A stretch of 64,000 nt of DNA, taken from positions 1 through 64,000 of the forward strand of contig JAJZAK010000005.1 of NCBI GenBank assembly GCA_021799485.1. The letters run 5' to 3'. The DNA is from a bacterium (GTDB taxonomy: Bacteria; Elusimicrobiota; Elusimicrobia; UBA1565; UBA9628). Each line of letters begins with the position of its first letter. Within the stretch, counting starts at the first letter, position 1. The notes below the pieces were generated by a model that saw only the letters and a list, made by a program, of their open reading frames with translations, had not been told where the DNA came from and made no database searches. Of this stretch, positions 15,201 to 22,783 are shown piece after piece. Position numbers and translations under genes: made by a program.

Positions 15201-16337
15201 TCAGCCTCGGAATATGTCGAACGGCTCTATGCGAAGGACCCGGCGCACCCCAAAATAGCTTGAGATGGCAGAGATCACGGCGGCCATGAGGAAGGCGATG
15301 GAGAGGTTGAAATAATTTATGGTCGAGGCGTAATCCGGCAGACGCAGTTTGGCGATCGCGATGATGACGACGATGAGACCTACTCCCAGTCCGTATCCAG
15401 TCAATGACGTGAAGCCGGACTGGAAGAGAATCATCATGACTAATTGACGATTCGTAGCCCCGATGGCTTTCAAGGCGCCGAATTTCTCCATGTTCTCGAT
15501 GATGAAGGTATAAAAGGTTTGTCCCGAGATCGAAAGTCCGACGATGAAGCTCATGACGGTCATGACAAGTATGTTGATGCCGATGCCGGTTTGGAATTTA
15601 TAGAAAGCCGAAATCTTGGCGATAAATTCGTCGGCCGTCAAGGCGAGATAGCCCAAGCGGCGAACGGCATCCTTGATGCCGGGGATGTCGGCTTGGCTTT
15701 TAGGTTCGACGAGGACATAGGAGACGGTGAAGCGCGGGTTCGGAACGTACTGCAGCGCGCGGTAGTAGGTGGTGTAGAGGGTCGGCATGCCGAAGAGGCT
15801 CGGGCTTGCCACCTTGGCGATGCCGGAGATGATCGCTCGGTTGTCATTGAGTTCGAATCTCGTGCCGATCTTGGGATATTCAAGTTTGGAAAACTCGGGA
15901 TCATCGACGGCGATAAAGGAATTCTCCGCGTAAATATCCTCAATGCGGCCTTGAAGAAGCTGCGGGCGGCCGAAGAGGGTCGTATCATCGAGTCCGAGGA
16001 TGGTCGCCGTTTGGTAGAGGCCGCTGGGAAGCTTGAGAAGGGCCGCGCCGGAATAGAGCGGCACGGCGAACTTGACGCCCGGGATGCTGCGGACGTAGTC
16101 GAGGAGATAGTCGGGCATGCCAATCGAGTTGGCGACTGTCTGGACTGACGGGTCCATCACCCACATCGAGGCCCCGATATTGATGACCGTCGAAGAAGCT
16201 CGGATTAGAATGCCGGCGAATAAGGCGGTCATTTGGACCATCAAAAAGACGGCGAATGTGATTCCAATGACGAGCGCCGAGAACTTGGCCCTGTCGTTGA
16301 CGAGAAGCTTGAAGGCTAGAAGGAAGATTCCGTTCAT
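15201..16337 (-). CDS. FtsX-type ABC transporter permease (DevC/MacB-like)
   Basis: A 378-residue protein with one N-terminal membrane span, a periplasmic domain of about 200 residues and three C-terminal spans, the FtsX topology. The C-terminal 'YFGVRRVLRIEPFDIFRG' matches the end of DevC-type permeases. It is the first gene of the exporter operon (permease, ATPase, adaptor, outer-membrane factor). A possible promoter upstream reads TTGCTT, 16 bases, TACTTT on the minus strand, with AGAGG before the ATG. The exported compound is unknown; DevBCA relatives export glycolipids. Confidence 0.88.
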   Translation of the reverse strand: MNGIFLLAFKLLVNDRAKFSALVIGITFAVFLMVQMTALFAGILIRASSTVINIGASMWVMDPSVQTVANSIGMPDYLLDYVRSIPGVKFAVPLYSGAALLKLPSGLYQTATILGLDDTTLFGRPQLLQGRIEDIYAENSFIAVDDPEFSKLEYPKIGTRFELNDNRAIISGIAKVASPSLFGMPTLYTTYYRALQYVPNPRFTVSYVLVEPKSQADIPGIKDAVRRLGYLALTADEFIAKISAFYKFQTGIGINILVMTVMSFIVGLSISGQTFYTFIIENMEKFGALKAIGATNRQLVMMILFQSGFTSLTGYGLGVGLIVVIIAIAKLRLPDYASTINYFNLSIAFLMAAVISAISSYFGVRRVLRIEPFDIFRG

Positions 16338-16422
16338 CGGCCCGAATTCCTCTCAAAAGTAGAGCGATGATAGGAACAAGCAACGAAATGACCACCCTAG
16401 TGAAAGGCGCGCGAGAGGGGTA

Positions 16423-17688
16423 TCAGCCTTCGATCGGAGCCGCTTGCGGGCCGGAGGGCAAGGCTTCGATATTTGTGGCGGGATCGCCGGCGGTCGCGGA
16501 GCTTGCGAGAAAGGCGGCGGCGGCGGCTAGGCACAGGAATCCTCCTAAGCCTACGGTCATCGGCGCCCCGAAGCTTCTGGCGCCGAAGCCCGCGAGAAGG
16601 CTGCCGAGGGGGGAAGTCCCCATGAAGGTCATGGCAAAAAGGCTCATCACGCGCCCGCGCAGAAAATCGGGTGTGAGGGTTTGGAGCAAGGTGTTGCTGC
16701 CGGCGTAGGCCCACAAAAGGCCCCAGCCGGCCCCGGTGCAGGCGGCAAGGCTCAGCGGGAAGCTTTTTGAGGCGGAGAAGACGATGATGGAGAGCCCGTA
16801 GACGACGACGCCAAGGGCGATTTCCCGGCAACGTCCGGGGCCGTCCTCGCGGGCCGCGAGCAAGAGCGCGCCCGCGGCGGCCCCAATCCCCGAGGCGCCC
16901 ATCATCAGGCCGAGCCCGCGAGCCCCGACGCCTAGGATGTCCTCGGCGAACGCCGGCATCAAGGTCGAGAAAGGCGCCATGCAGGTCAGGCCGAAGAGGG
17001 CGAGAACCGCTGTCATCACCGGCCGAGACCGGACGTAGGCCAGGCCCTCGCCCAGGAATTGCGCGTAGCTCCCGGGGCGAGGGCTCGCCGCCCTGGGCGC
17101 CAGCCGCATCAAGGAGAGCGCGACGAGGACGGCCAGGAAACTCAAGCCGTTGGCTAAAAAGCAGCTCCATTCTCCATAGGCCGCGAGCATAAGCCCCGCG
17201 ATGGCGGGGCCGATCGTTCGGGCGATGTTTCCCAAGGACGAGTTGAGAGCGATGGCGTTGCCCAGGTCCGCGGGGCCGACCATCTCGACCACGAAGGCTT
17301 GGGTTGTCGGCATGTCGAAGGCCGTGATCGCGCCGAGGAAGGATGCGAGAATAAATATCTGCCAGATGCGCACGGCGCCCGAGGCCGCGAGGTAGGCAAG
17401 GACAAAGGCCTGGAGAGCCGCCAGGCTTTGCGTGACGAGAAGAACGTTGCGGCGCTTAAAGCGGTCGGCCGTCATGCCGCCGAAAAGCCCTAAAATAAAG
17501 ATCGGGATCTGGTCCGCGAAGGCGATGAGTCCGAGGAGGAAGACGGAGCGGCTGAGACGGTAGACGAGCCAGCGCTGGGCGGTCATCTGGGTCCAGGTCC
17601 CGACGAAGGAGACAAGCTGCCCAAAAAAATAGAGCTTGTAGTTCCGGTGCTTGAAGGAGCGCAGGGCGCGCGAGAGCGCCACGGTCAT
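16423..17688 (-). CDS. MFS transporter, EntS-like
   Basis: A 421-residue protein with about 11-12 hydrophobic spans and a Major Facilitator pattern, including 'FGGMTADRFKRRNVLL' (the loop 2-3 motif). The N-terminal 'LRSFKHRNYKLYFFGQLVSF' is typical of the EntS/DUF894 exporter group. The start ATG overlaps the DUF1460 gene stop by 4 bases, so the two are coupled. The substrate cannot be read from the sequence. Confidence 0.85.
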   Translation of the reverse strand: MTVALSRALRSFKHRNYKLYFFGQLVSFVGTWTQMTAQRWLVYRLSRSVFLLGLIAFADQIPIFILGLFGGMTADRFKRRNVLLVTQSLAALQAFVLAYLAASGAVRIWQIFILASFLGAITAFDMPTTQAFVVEMVGPADLGNAIALNSSLGNIARTIGPAIAGLMLAAYGEWSCFLANGLSFLAVLVALSLMRLAPRAASPRPGSYAQFLGEGLAYVRSRPVMTAVLALFGLTCMAPFSTLMPAFAEDILGVGARGLGLMMGASGIGAAAGALLLAAREDGPGRCREIALGVVVYGLSIIVFSASKSFPLSLAACTGAGWGLLWAYAGSNTLLQTLTPDFLRGRVMSLFAMTFMGTSPLGSLLAGFGARSFGAPMTVGLGGFLCLAAAAAFLASSATAGDPATNIEALPSGPQAAPIEG

Positions 17689-18629
17689 GGAGCAGCGCCG
17701 ACGCCGGGAGATCGCGACGAAGGGCCTCTCGCGACTTCCAGCAGATTGATCCCCAGGAGCTTGCGTCGGGATTTAGCGTAGCTGGCGAAATAGGCGCCGG
17801 CCTTCTCGTCGACGACGCGTCCCAGCCTCTCGGAGGCGTGCCGGAAGTAGAGCGCGCCGTCCTTGCGAATGAGGAATCCCTGATGCGTGACGAGCGTCGG
17901 GGCGTTTGGGTCGTCTTCACGGACGAGGTTGGCGATCGTGCCGCTTGGAATCAGGGACTCCAGGGCGGCGAAGCGGGATAGGGGTAGATAGGGGAGGCTC
18001 GCCGGTCCGTCGGGGATGTCTTGGCCAAGGGCTCGGAGCGCCGCCAGCTTCGAGTCGATGTCCGACGGCGGCGCCTTCTCGAAGCCGTGGAGGTCCTGCT
18101 CGGTCTTTCCGGCGTACCAGCGCCTTTTCGAGATGGTCTTCGTGGCCTCTCGCGTCGCGGGGCCGGCCAGTCGAGCGGTGACGTCGATCAAGAAGCCCGC
18201 GCGAATGTTGTTGGGAATCCAGTCCGCCTCGGGAAAATGATTGCGCTCCCCATACCGGGCCGTTCCGTTGCGATAACGGATTTTCCGAAGGATTCCGAGG
18301 GCCGCAGGGAGCCTGGGCTCGATCGCGAGGGCCATGACTTGCTCGATATAGGTGGTGCAGTCGAACGCCTGGAAGTCGTGAAGCGGCCCGCGGTCGAATC
18401 GGGCGTCGGGCCCCTCGCCCAGGGGATGAATCTTGTAGGGCGCGCCGAGGAAGCCGGCGCTGACCATGTCAAGGCGGCGGCGCAGCGGCTCCCGACGGAT
18501 GGCGGCCAGGCGGGCCGACAGTTCCGGCTCGCTCAACTCGTAGTAAGGCTTGGGGATCGTCGGCCCGGCGGCGAGGGCGCCTTGGTATGCGAGCATGGAT
18601 GTCATGAAGGTCAGCGTCGTCCAAGGCAT
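17685..18629 (-). CDS. DUF1460 protein, NlpC/P60-like amidase fold
   Basis: About 314 residues from ATG 18629; an earlier in-frame start at 18683 would reach into the divergent gene. After a possible signal peptide it carries the DUF1460 core 'FDCTTYIEQVMALA' (catalytic Cys), 'YGERNHFPEADWIPNN' and later 'THQGFLIRKDGALYFRHAS', which supplies the catalytic His. Known members of this family are N-acetylmuramoyl-L-alanine amidase-like peptidoglycan hydrolases. It is coupled to an MFS gene and divergent from a GH57 gene with only 31 bases between start codons. Confidence 0.82.
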   Translation of the reverse strand: MPWTTLTFMTSMLAYQGALAAGPTIPKPYYELSEPELSARLAAIRREPLRRRLDMVSAGFLGAPYKIHPLGEGPDARFDRGPLHDFQAFDCTTYIEQVMALAIEPRLPAALGILRKIRYRNGTARYGERNHFPEADWIPNNIRAGFLIDVTARLAGPATREATKTISKRRWYAGKTEQDLHGFEKAPPSDIDSKLAALRALGQDIPDGPASLPYLPLSRFAALESLIPSGTIANLVREDDPNAPTLVTHQGFLIRKDGALYFRHASERLGRVVDEKAGAYFASYAKSRRKLLGINLLEVARGPSSRSPGVGAAP

Positions 18630-18660
18630 GAGAAAATTATACGCTATCTTTGGAAAGCTT

Positions 18661-20184
18661 ATGAGAAAGAGCGCGCGCTGCATTGCCGTTCACGGCCATT
18701 TCTATCAGCCGCCGCGGGAGGACCCATGGACTGGGGAGCTTCCCCAGGATCCCTCGGCGGCGCCGGATCATGACTGGAACGAGCGCATCGCGCGCGAGTG
18801 CTACGTTCCCAACGGCCACGCCCGGGTGACCGGCGGCGGGAACGAGACTCTCCGGCTTGTCAACAACTACCAGTCCCTGAACTTCGATTTCGGCCCGACC
18901 CTCTTGCGCTGGTACGTGAAAAAGCATCCCGAGGATTACAAGAAGATTGTCGCCGCCTACCGCGAAAGCGCGCTTCGCCTCGGCCATGGCAACGCCATCG
19001 GCCATCCTTACCACCACATTATACTTCCGCTTCTGAGCCGCCGGGACCGGCTTACCGAGCTGCGCTGGGGGTTGGCGGACTTTAGGCGGCGCTTCGGCAG
19101 GGGGCCGGAGGGGCTATGGCTCCCCGAAATGGGGGTGGACGTCCCAACCCTTCACGACGTCGCCTCCATCGGGATCAAATTCGTCGTCCTGACATCGTCC
19201 GAACTGGACGCGGTGGCGCCGCTTGGTTCCGACGACTGGAAGCCGCTTTCGGATGCCGGGGGCGTCCCACTCGAGCCTTTTGCCTGGTCGGACGGGAGCC
19301 AGAGCTTGGCTTTGTTTTTCTCCGACGCGGAGCTTTCGCGAAGAATTTCCTTCGAAAAGCTGCTCTCGAACGCTGGAGCTTGCGCGGATGCGATGGCGGA
19401 TTCCCTCGGGCAGGCGGGCGGGGCTCCCCGGCTGCTGTGCGTCGCGACGGACGGGGAGACGTTCGGCCATCACCAGAAGTTCGCCGATATGGGGCTTGCC
19501 TATCTCTTTGCGGAGGAGCTCCCGAAGCGAGGCCTGGTCGCGACGAACTTCGCCGCGTACCTCGCGTCGCATCCGCCGCGCCGCCGGGCGCGGCTCAAGG
19601 CGGGCCCCCAGAACCTCGGCGTCTCTTGGAGCTGCGCTCACGGCACGCGGCGCTGGCGGGATGCCTGCGGCTGCGGCGCCGAAGGCAAGAGCCAGGCTTG
19701 GAAGAGGCCGTTTTTCGAGGCGATCCGCTGGCTCAACCTCGAGATCGGCTCGATCTTCGTGGAGGCGGGAAGGGACGTTTTCCGGGATCCCTGGGCCGCG
19801 CGCGAGGATTACGGGGAGGCCCTGGCCGATCCCTCGCGCTACGAGTGGAGCCTTCTCTTGTCCCGGCACCTCAGGGTTCTCGGCCCGGCCAATAGAACCG
19901 CGGCGAAGGTCCTCCTCGAGATGGAACGGCACGCGCTGGCCGCGATGACGAGCTGCGGCTGGTTCTTTACCGATATCGGCGGGATCGAAGCGGTGCTCAA
20001 CCTCAAAAGCGCGGCGCGAGCGATCGAGCTTGCGCGCGAGGCTTCCGGGATCGACATCGAGCCGGAGTTCCGGCGTCGGCTCGCGGCCGCTCCCTCCAAC
20101 GATCCGGCCCTGGGAACGGGGGAAGGGGTTTACTTGGAGCTGGCCCGGTCTGCGGGAAAGCTTGCCAGTTCTTCCCTGACATAG
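18661..20184 (+). CDS. GH57-like glycoside hydrolase with DUF3536
   Basis: A 507-residue protein. The GH57 opening 'VHGHFYQPPRED' is at residues 9-20, the nucleophile motif 'GLWLPEMGVD' near residue 147 and 'VATDGETFGHHQ' near residue 260. The C-terminal half matches the DUF3536 pattern ('SWSCAHGTRRWRDACGC'). Family 57 enzymes act on alpha-glucans. ATG 18661 starts right before the conserved motif. The 3' end overlaps the convergent AI-2E-type gene by 55 bases. Confidence 0.88.
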   Translation: MRKSARCIAVHGHFYQPPREDPWTGELPQDPSAAPDHDWNERIARECYVPNGHARVTGGGNETLRLVNNYQSLNFDFGPTLLRWYVKKHPEDYKKIVAAYRESALRLGHGNAIGHPYHHIILPLLSRRDRLTELRWGLADFRRRFGRGPEGLWLPEMGVDVPTLHDVASIGIKFVVLTSSELDAVAPLGSDDWKPLSDAGGVPLEPFAWSDGSQSLALFFSDAELSRRISFEKLLSNAGACADAMADSLGQAGGAPRLLCVATDGETFGHHQKFADMGLAYLFAEELPKRGLVATNFAAYLASHPPRRRARLKAGPQNLGVSWSCAHGTRRWRDACGCGAEGKSQAWKRPFFEAIRWLNLEIGSIFVEAGRDVFRDPWAAREDYGEALADPSRYEWSLLLSRHLRVLGPANRTAAKVLLEMERHALAAMTSCGWFFTDIGGIEAVLNLKSAARAIELAREASGIDIEPEFRRRLAAAPSNDPALGTGEGVYLELARSAGKLASSSLT

Positions 20185-21110
20185 TGCAGGACGGCCGGGG
20201 CGAGAAGCATCCCCGCGATCCCCATCACCATCTCGCCGACCAAGAGCCCCAAGAGCACCTGCCACATGGGCAGCTTCGTGCGCGCCCCGATGACGCGGCC
20301 GGTGAGAAGATAGAGAAAATGGTGAATCACGAAGACGAAGATGGCGGCCGCGACGAGAGTTTTGAGCGACACGGCGAGCGCCGCCGCAAGCAGGATCACG
20401 TTCGCCGCGATCAGGCCCGCCACGGGTATGATCCCCAAAACGAAGGTCGCCAGGATGACGAACTGCGGGCTCGGCAGTCCGGCCGCGAAGGCGAACACGG
20501 CGATCATGAGGGTGTTGACCGCCGAGACGAGGACCTGGGCAAGCATCACCAGTTCGAAGCTTTTCAAAAAGGAGACGACTCGCGCGTCAAACTCGATAGC
20601 GAGGAGATCGGCGAGGTTGCGCGCGCTTCGCGGCGGGCCGGGGCTTAAAAAGCAGAGCACCGCGACGATCACCGCTACGAGGAGCCTTAGGAAGTCCTTC
20701 GTGAGGAGGCTCCCGGCCTTTGTGAGGGCGCCGGCGTTGCTCTTTAAAGCGTTCAGAACCGCGGGCTTGATGTCGTCCGCGGTCCCGATCGGGAGCGAGA
20801 GGCCGTGGTCCGCCGCGAAATCGTTGATTTTTGGAAGAACGCGGTCGACGAGTTCGGGAGCCTTTCTAATCGCGACCTTAAAGAAGCTCGCGAAGGTAAG
20901 GGAAAGAGCGGTGGCCGCCACGATAAAGACGGCGAGGGTCGCCCAGCGAGTGAGCATGGGGGAGGCGAAAGGCTTGATCTTTCTGTGGGTGAGGTCCAGG
21001 ATGATGTAGGAGAAGAGTCCCGCCAGGAGCATCGAGCCCGCGTGGAGATAGATCACCGCGACCGCGATCGCGGCAAAGATGAGAAACGATGCGAGACGGG
21101 GCCGGCTCAT
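20130..21110 (-). CDS. AI-2E family (PerM-type) membrane transporter
   Basis: A 326-residue membrane protein with about seven or eight spans. It has the family's central soluble stretch ('VDRVLPKINDFAADHGLSLP') and the C-terminal signature around 'GIIPVAGLIAANVILLAAAL' and 'VIGARTKLPMWQVLLGLLVG'. Members export autoinducer-2 or act as Na+/H+ antiporters; the role here is open. It lies downstream of an alcohol dehydrogenase gene but is separated by a hairpin terminator, so it is probably transcribed on its own. Confidence 0.85.
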   Translation of the reverse strand: MSRPRLASFLIFAAIAVAVIYLHAGSMLLAGLFSYIILDLTHRKIKPFASPMLTRWATLAVFIVAATALSLTFASFFKVAIRKAPELVDRVLPKINDFAADHGLSLPIGTADDIKPAVLNALKSNAGALTKAGSLLTKDFLRLLVAVIVAVLCFLSPGPPRSARNLADLLAIEFDARVVSFLKSFELVMLAQVLVSAVNTLMIAVFAFAAGLPSPQFVILATFVLGIIPVAGLIAANVILLAAALAVSLKTLVAAAIFVFVIHHFLYLLTGRVIGARTKLPMWQVLLGLLVGEMVMGIAGMLLAPAVLHYVREELASFPADRASSK

Positions 21111-21131
21111 CCGTCAAACGATACAAAATGA

Positions 21132-21166
21132 AGGGGCTCGTCCGCGAAGTAAGCGGCCGAGCCCCT
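21132..21166 (-). terminator. Hairpin terminator of the alcohol dehydrogenase gene
   Basis: A 9-bp stem (21132-21140 with 21158-21166), one mismatch, then a 4-bp stem with a 7-base loop. Read on the minus strand it is followed by TTCATTTTG. It lies just after the dehydrogenase stop and before the AI-2E-type start. Confidence 0.65.
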
Positions 21167-21185
21167 GACGACTGCGGCGCGCTCG

Positions 21186-22214
21186 TTATGGGGTCACGAC
21201 CACGCGGCCTTTGACCCCGCCCTTGCGAAGACGGTCGATGACCTCGTTGATGCGATCCAGCGGCGCGAACTCCTCGTCGTTGAGCTCAAGCCTGCCGCGT
21301 TCGACGAGCGAGACCACCTCGCGCAGCTCCTTGACCGTGCCCCAGAGCGTGGCTTCGAAGGCGCTCTCAAAGCGGCTGTTGTCCATGACCCTGAAGCGGG
21401 CCGTCCCTCCCGCCAAACCCACTTGAGTGACCTTGCCCGAGGATCGTGTGACGGCGATCGCGGCTTCTAGGGTCTGATCGGAGCCCACGAAATCGAAGGA
21501 CGCACAGACGCCCTTGCCGCCAGTCAGGTCCATGACCTTCTCGACGATCTCGGGGTCTCTGCCGTTGAGCGCGTGCTCGGCTCCGTAGTTTCTCGCGAGC
21601 TTGAGCTTGTCTTCGGAGATGTCGACCGCGATGATCGGGGAGCCCGAAAGCATCCGAAGGAACTTAACCCCGTACTGGCCGAGTCCTCCGAGGCCGATCA
21701 CGAGCGTCATGTAATCGGGTTCCAGATAGCGCCGGGCCCGACGCACGGCCCGGTAGGGGGTGAGCGCCGCGTCCGCCAGGGGCGCGGCGCGCTTGGGGTC
21801 GATCGTTTCGAGCTTGACGAGATAACGTTCGCGAGGGACCAGAAGGTCTTCGGCATAGCCTCCGTTCCAGCGGGACAGTCCGGCCCATTGGGGCTTGGAG
21901 CAGAGCTGCTCGCGGCCCGTTACGCAGGCGTCGCAGGTTCCGCAGCCCCAACCGCCGTAAACGACGACGGGATCCCCTTCCTTGAGAGTCGTGACGCCGG
22001 ATCCCAGCGCGGAGACGTAGCCGGCGTTCTCATGACCCAGCGTCAAGGGGAGTTTGACGTCGAGCGGGATTTCACCGTCGATGACGTGCAGGTCGCTGTG
22101 ACAGAATCCCGAGCCCGCGATTTTAACGAGGACTTCTCCCGGTCCAGGTTTTGGAAGCGGCACTTCGTCCATCGTGAGCGGCTTGTGATATTCGTGCAAG
22201 CGGGCGGCTTTCAT
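21186..22214 (-). CDS. Zinc-dependent alcohol dehydrogenase (MDR family)
   Basis: A 342-residue protein. ATG 22214 has AGGAGG 8 bases upstream, so it is preferred over TTG 22220. Catalytic zinc ligands are in 'GSGFCHSDLH' and 'GHENAGYV'. The structural zinc lobe is 'CGTCDACVTGREQLC'. The Rossmann motif is 'VIGLGGLGQYGVKFL', with an acidic residue at the end of strand 2 ('AVDISEDKL'), which favours NAD(H). It oxidises alcohols or reduces aldehydes in the cytoplasm. The substrate is unknown. Confidence 0.92.
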   Translation of the reverse strand: MKAARLHEYHKPLTMDEVPLPKPGPGEVLVKIAGSGFCHSDLHVIDGEIPLDVKLPLTLGHENAGYVSALGSGVTTLKEGDPVVVYGGWGCGTCDACVTGREQLCSKPQWAGLSRWNGGYAEDLLVPRERYLVKLETIDPKRAAPLADAALTPYRAVRRARRYLEPDYMTLVIGLGGLGQYGVKFLRMLSGSPIIAVDISEDKLKLARNYGAEHALNGRDPEIVEKVMDLTGGKGVCASFDFVGSDQTLEAAIAVTRSSGKVTQVGLAGGTARFRVMDNSRFESAFEATLWGTVKELREVVSLVERGRLELNDEEFAPLDRINEVIDRLRKGGVKGRVVVTP

Positions 22215-22308
22215 GATCAATTCCTCCTAAGGCTCCCGAGGAGCGCTTGTAGTCTAAAGCCCGTCGTCGCAACGATCGGACCATGGAGCGTGATGGGAAT
22301 AATTTTAA

Positions 22309-22338
22309 TTGACAACTCCCCGCGCCACTCGCTATGTT
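22309..22338 (+). promoter_or_regulatory. Promoter of the SseB-like gene, leaderless arrangement
   Basis: A perfect -35 TTGACA at 22309-22314 and TATGTT at 22333-22338, spacing 18. The -10 ends 7 bases before ATG 22346, so the transcript should begin at the start codon. The in-frame ATG at 22334 lies inside the -10 box and cannot be the start if this promoter is used. Confidence 0.6.
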
Positions 22339-22345
22339 TGACGGC

Positions 22346-22783
22346 ATGGTCGAGATTTTGGAGCACCTGATCTCCCAGTGCGCCTTGCACCCGGATCACG
22401 AGCGAGCCAGGCTCTACGCGGAGCTGATGCGCTCCGAGCTTTTTGTTCTTGCCCTGGGCAAGGCCGGCTCCGCCGAGCGGCAAGTCGAGGAACGGGGGGA
22501 CTTTTCCTTATGGGCCGACGGCGACGGCAAGGACGGCGGCGTCTGGGCCCTGGTCTTCCCGTCGCGGGAGCGCGCCCAGGAATACGCCGATGCGCGGAGT
22601 CTCGTCCCGCCGAAAGGCCGTGAATATTTTTGGATGGGCTACAAGCCGCTGTATCTCTTTTCAATGCTCGGCCGCTCGCAGAATCTGGCGGGAGCCAGGC
22701 TCTATTTGGACGAGCAGGCGTCGCTCCGCATTCCGCGGGGGGCTTTATCGGAGCTTTCCGAAGGCCGTGTCCCGGAAAGTTAG
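22346..22783 (+). CDS. SseB-domain-like hypothetical protein
   Basis: A 145-residue soluble protein. 'LYAELMRSELFVLALGK' near residue 24, the middle 'WALVFPSRERAQEYADA' and the following 'YFWMGYKPLYLFSML' resemble the SseB N-terminal domain, a family of unclear function first linked to serine sensitivity. The start at ATG 22346 was chosen from the promoter position. It converges on the M16 protease gene and overlaps its end by 4 bases. Confidence 0.5.
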   Translation: MVEILEHLISQCALHPDHERARLYAELMRSELFVLALGKAGSAERQVEERGDFSLWADGDGKDGGVWALVFPSRERAQEYADARSLVPPKGREYFWMGYKPLYLFSMLGRSQNLAGARLYLDEQASLRIPRGALSELSEGRVPES

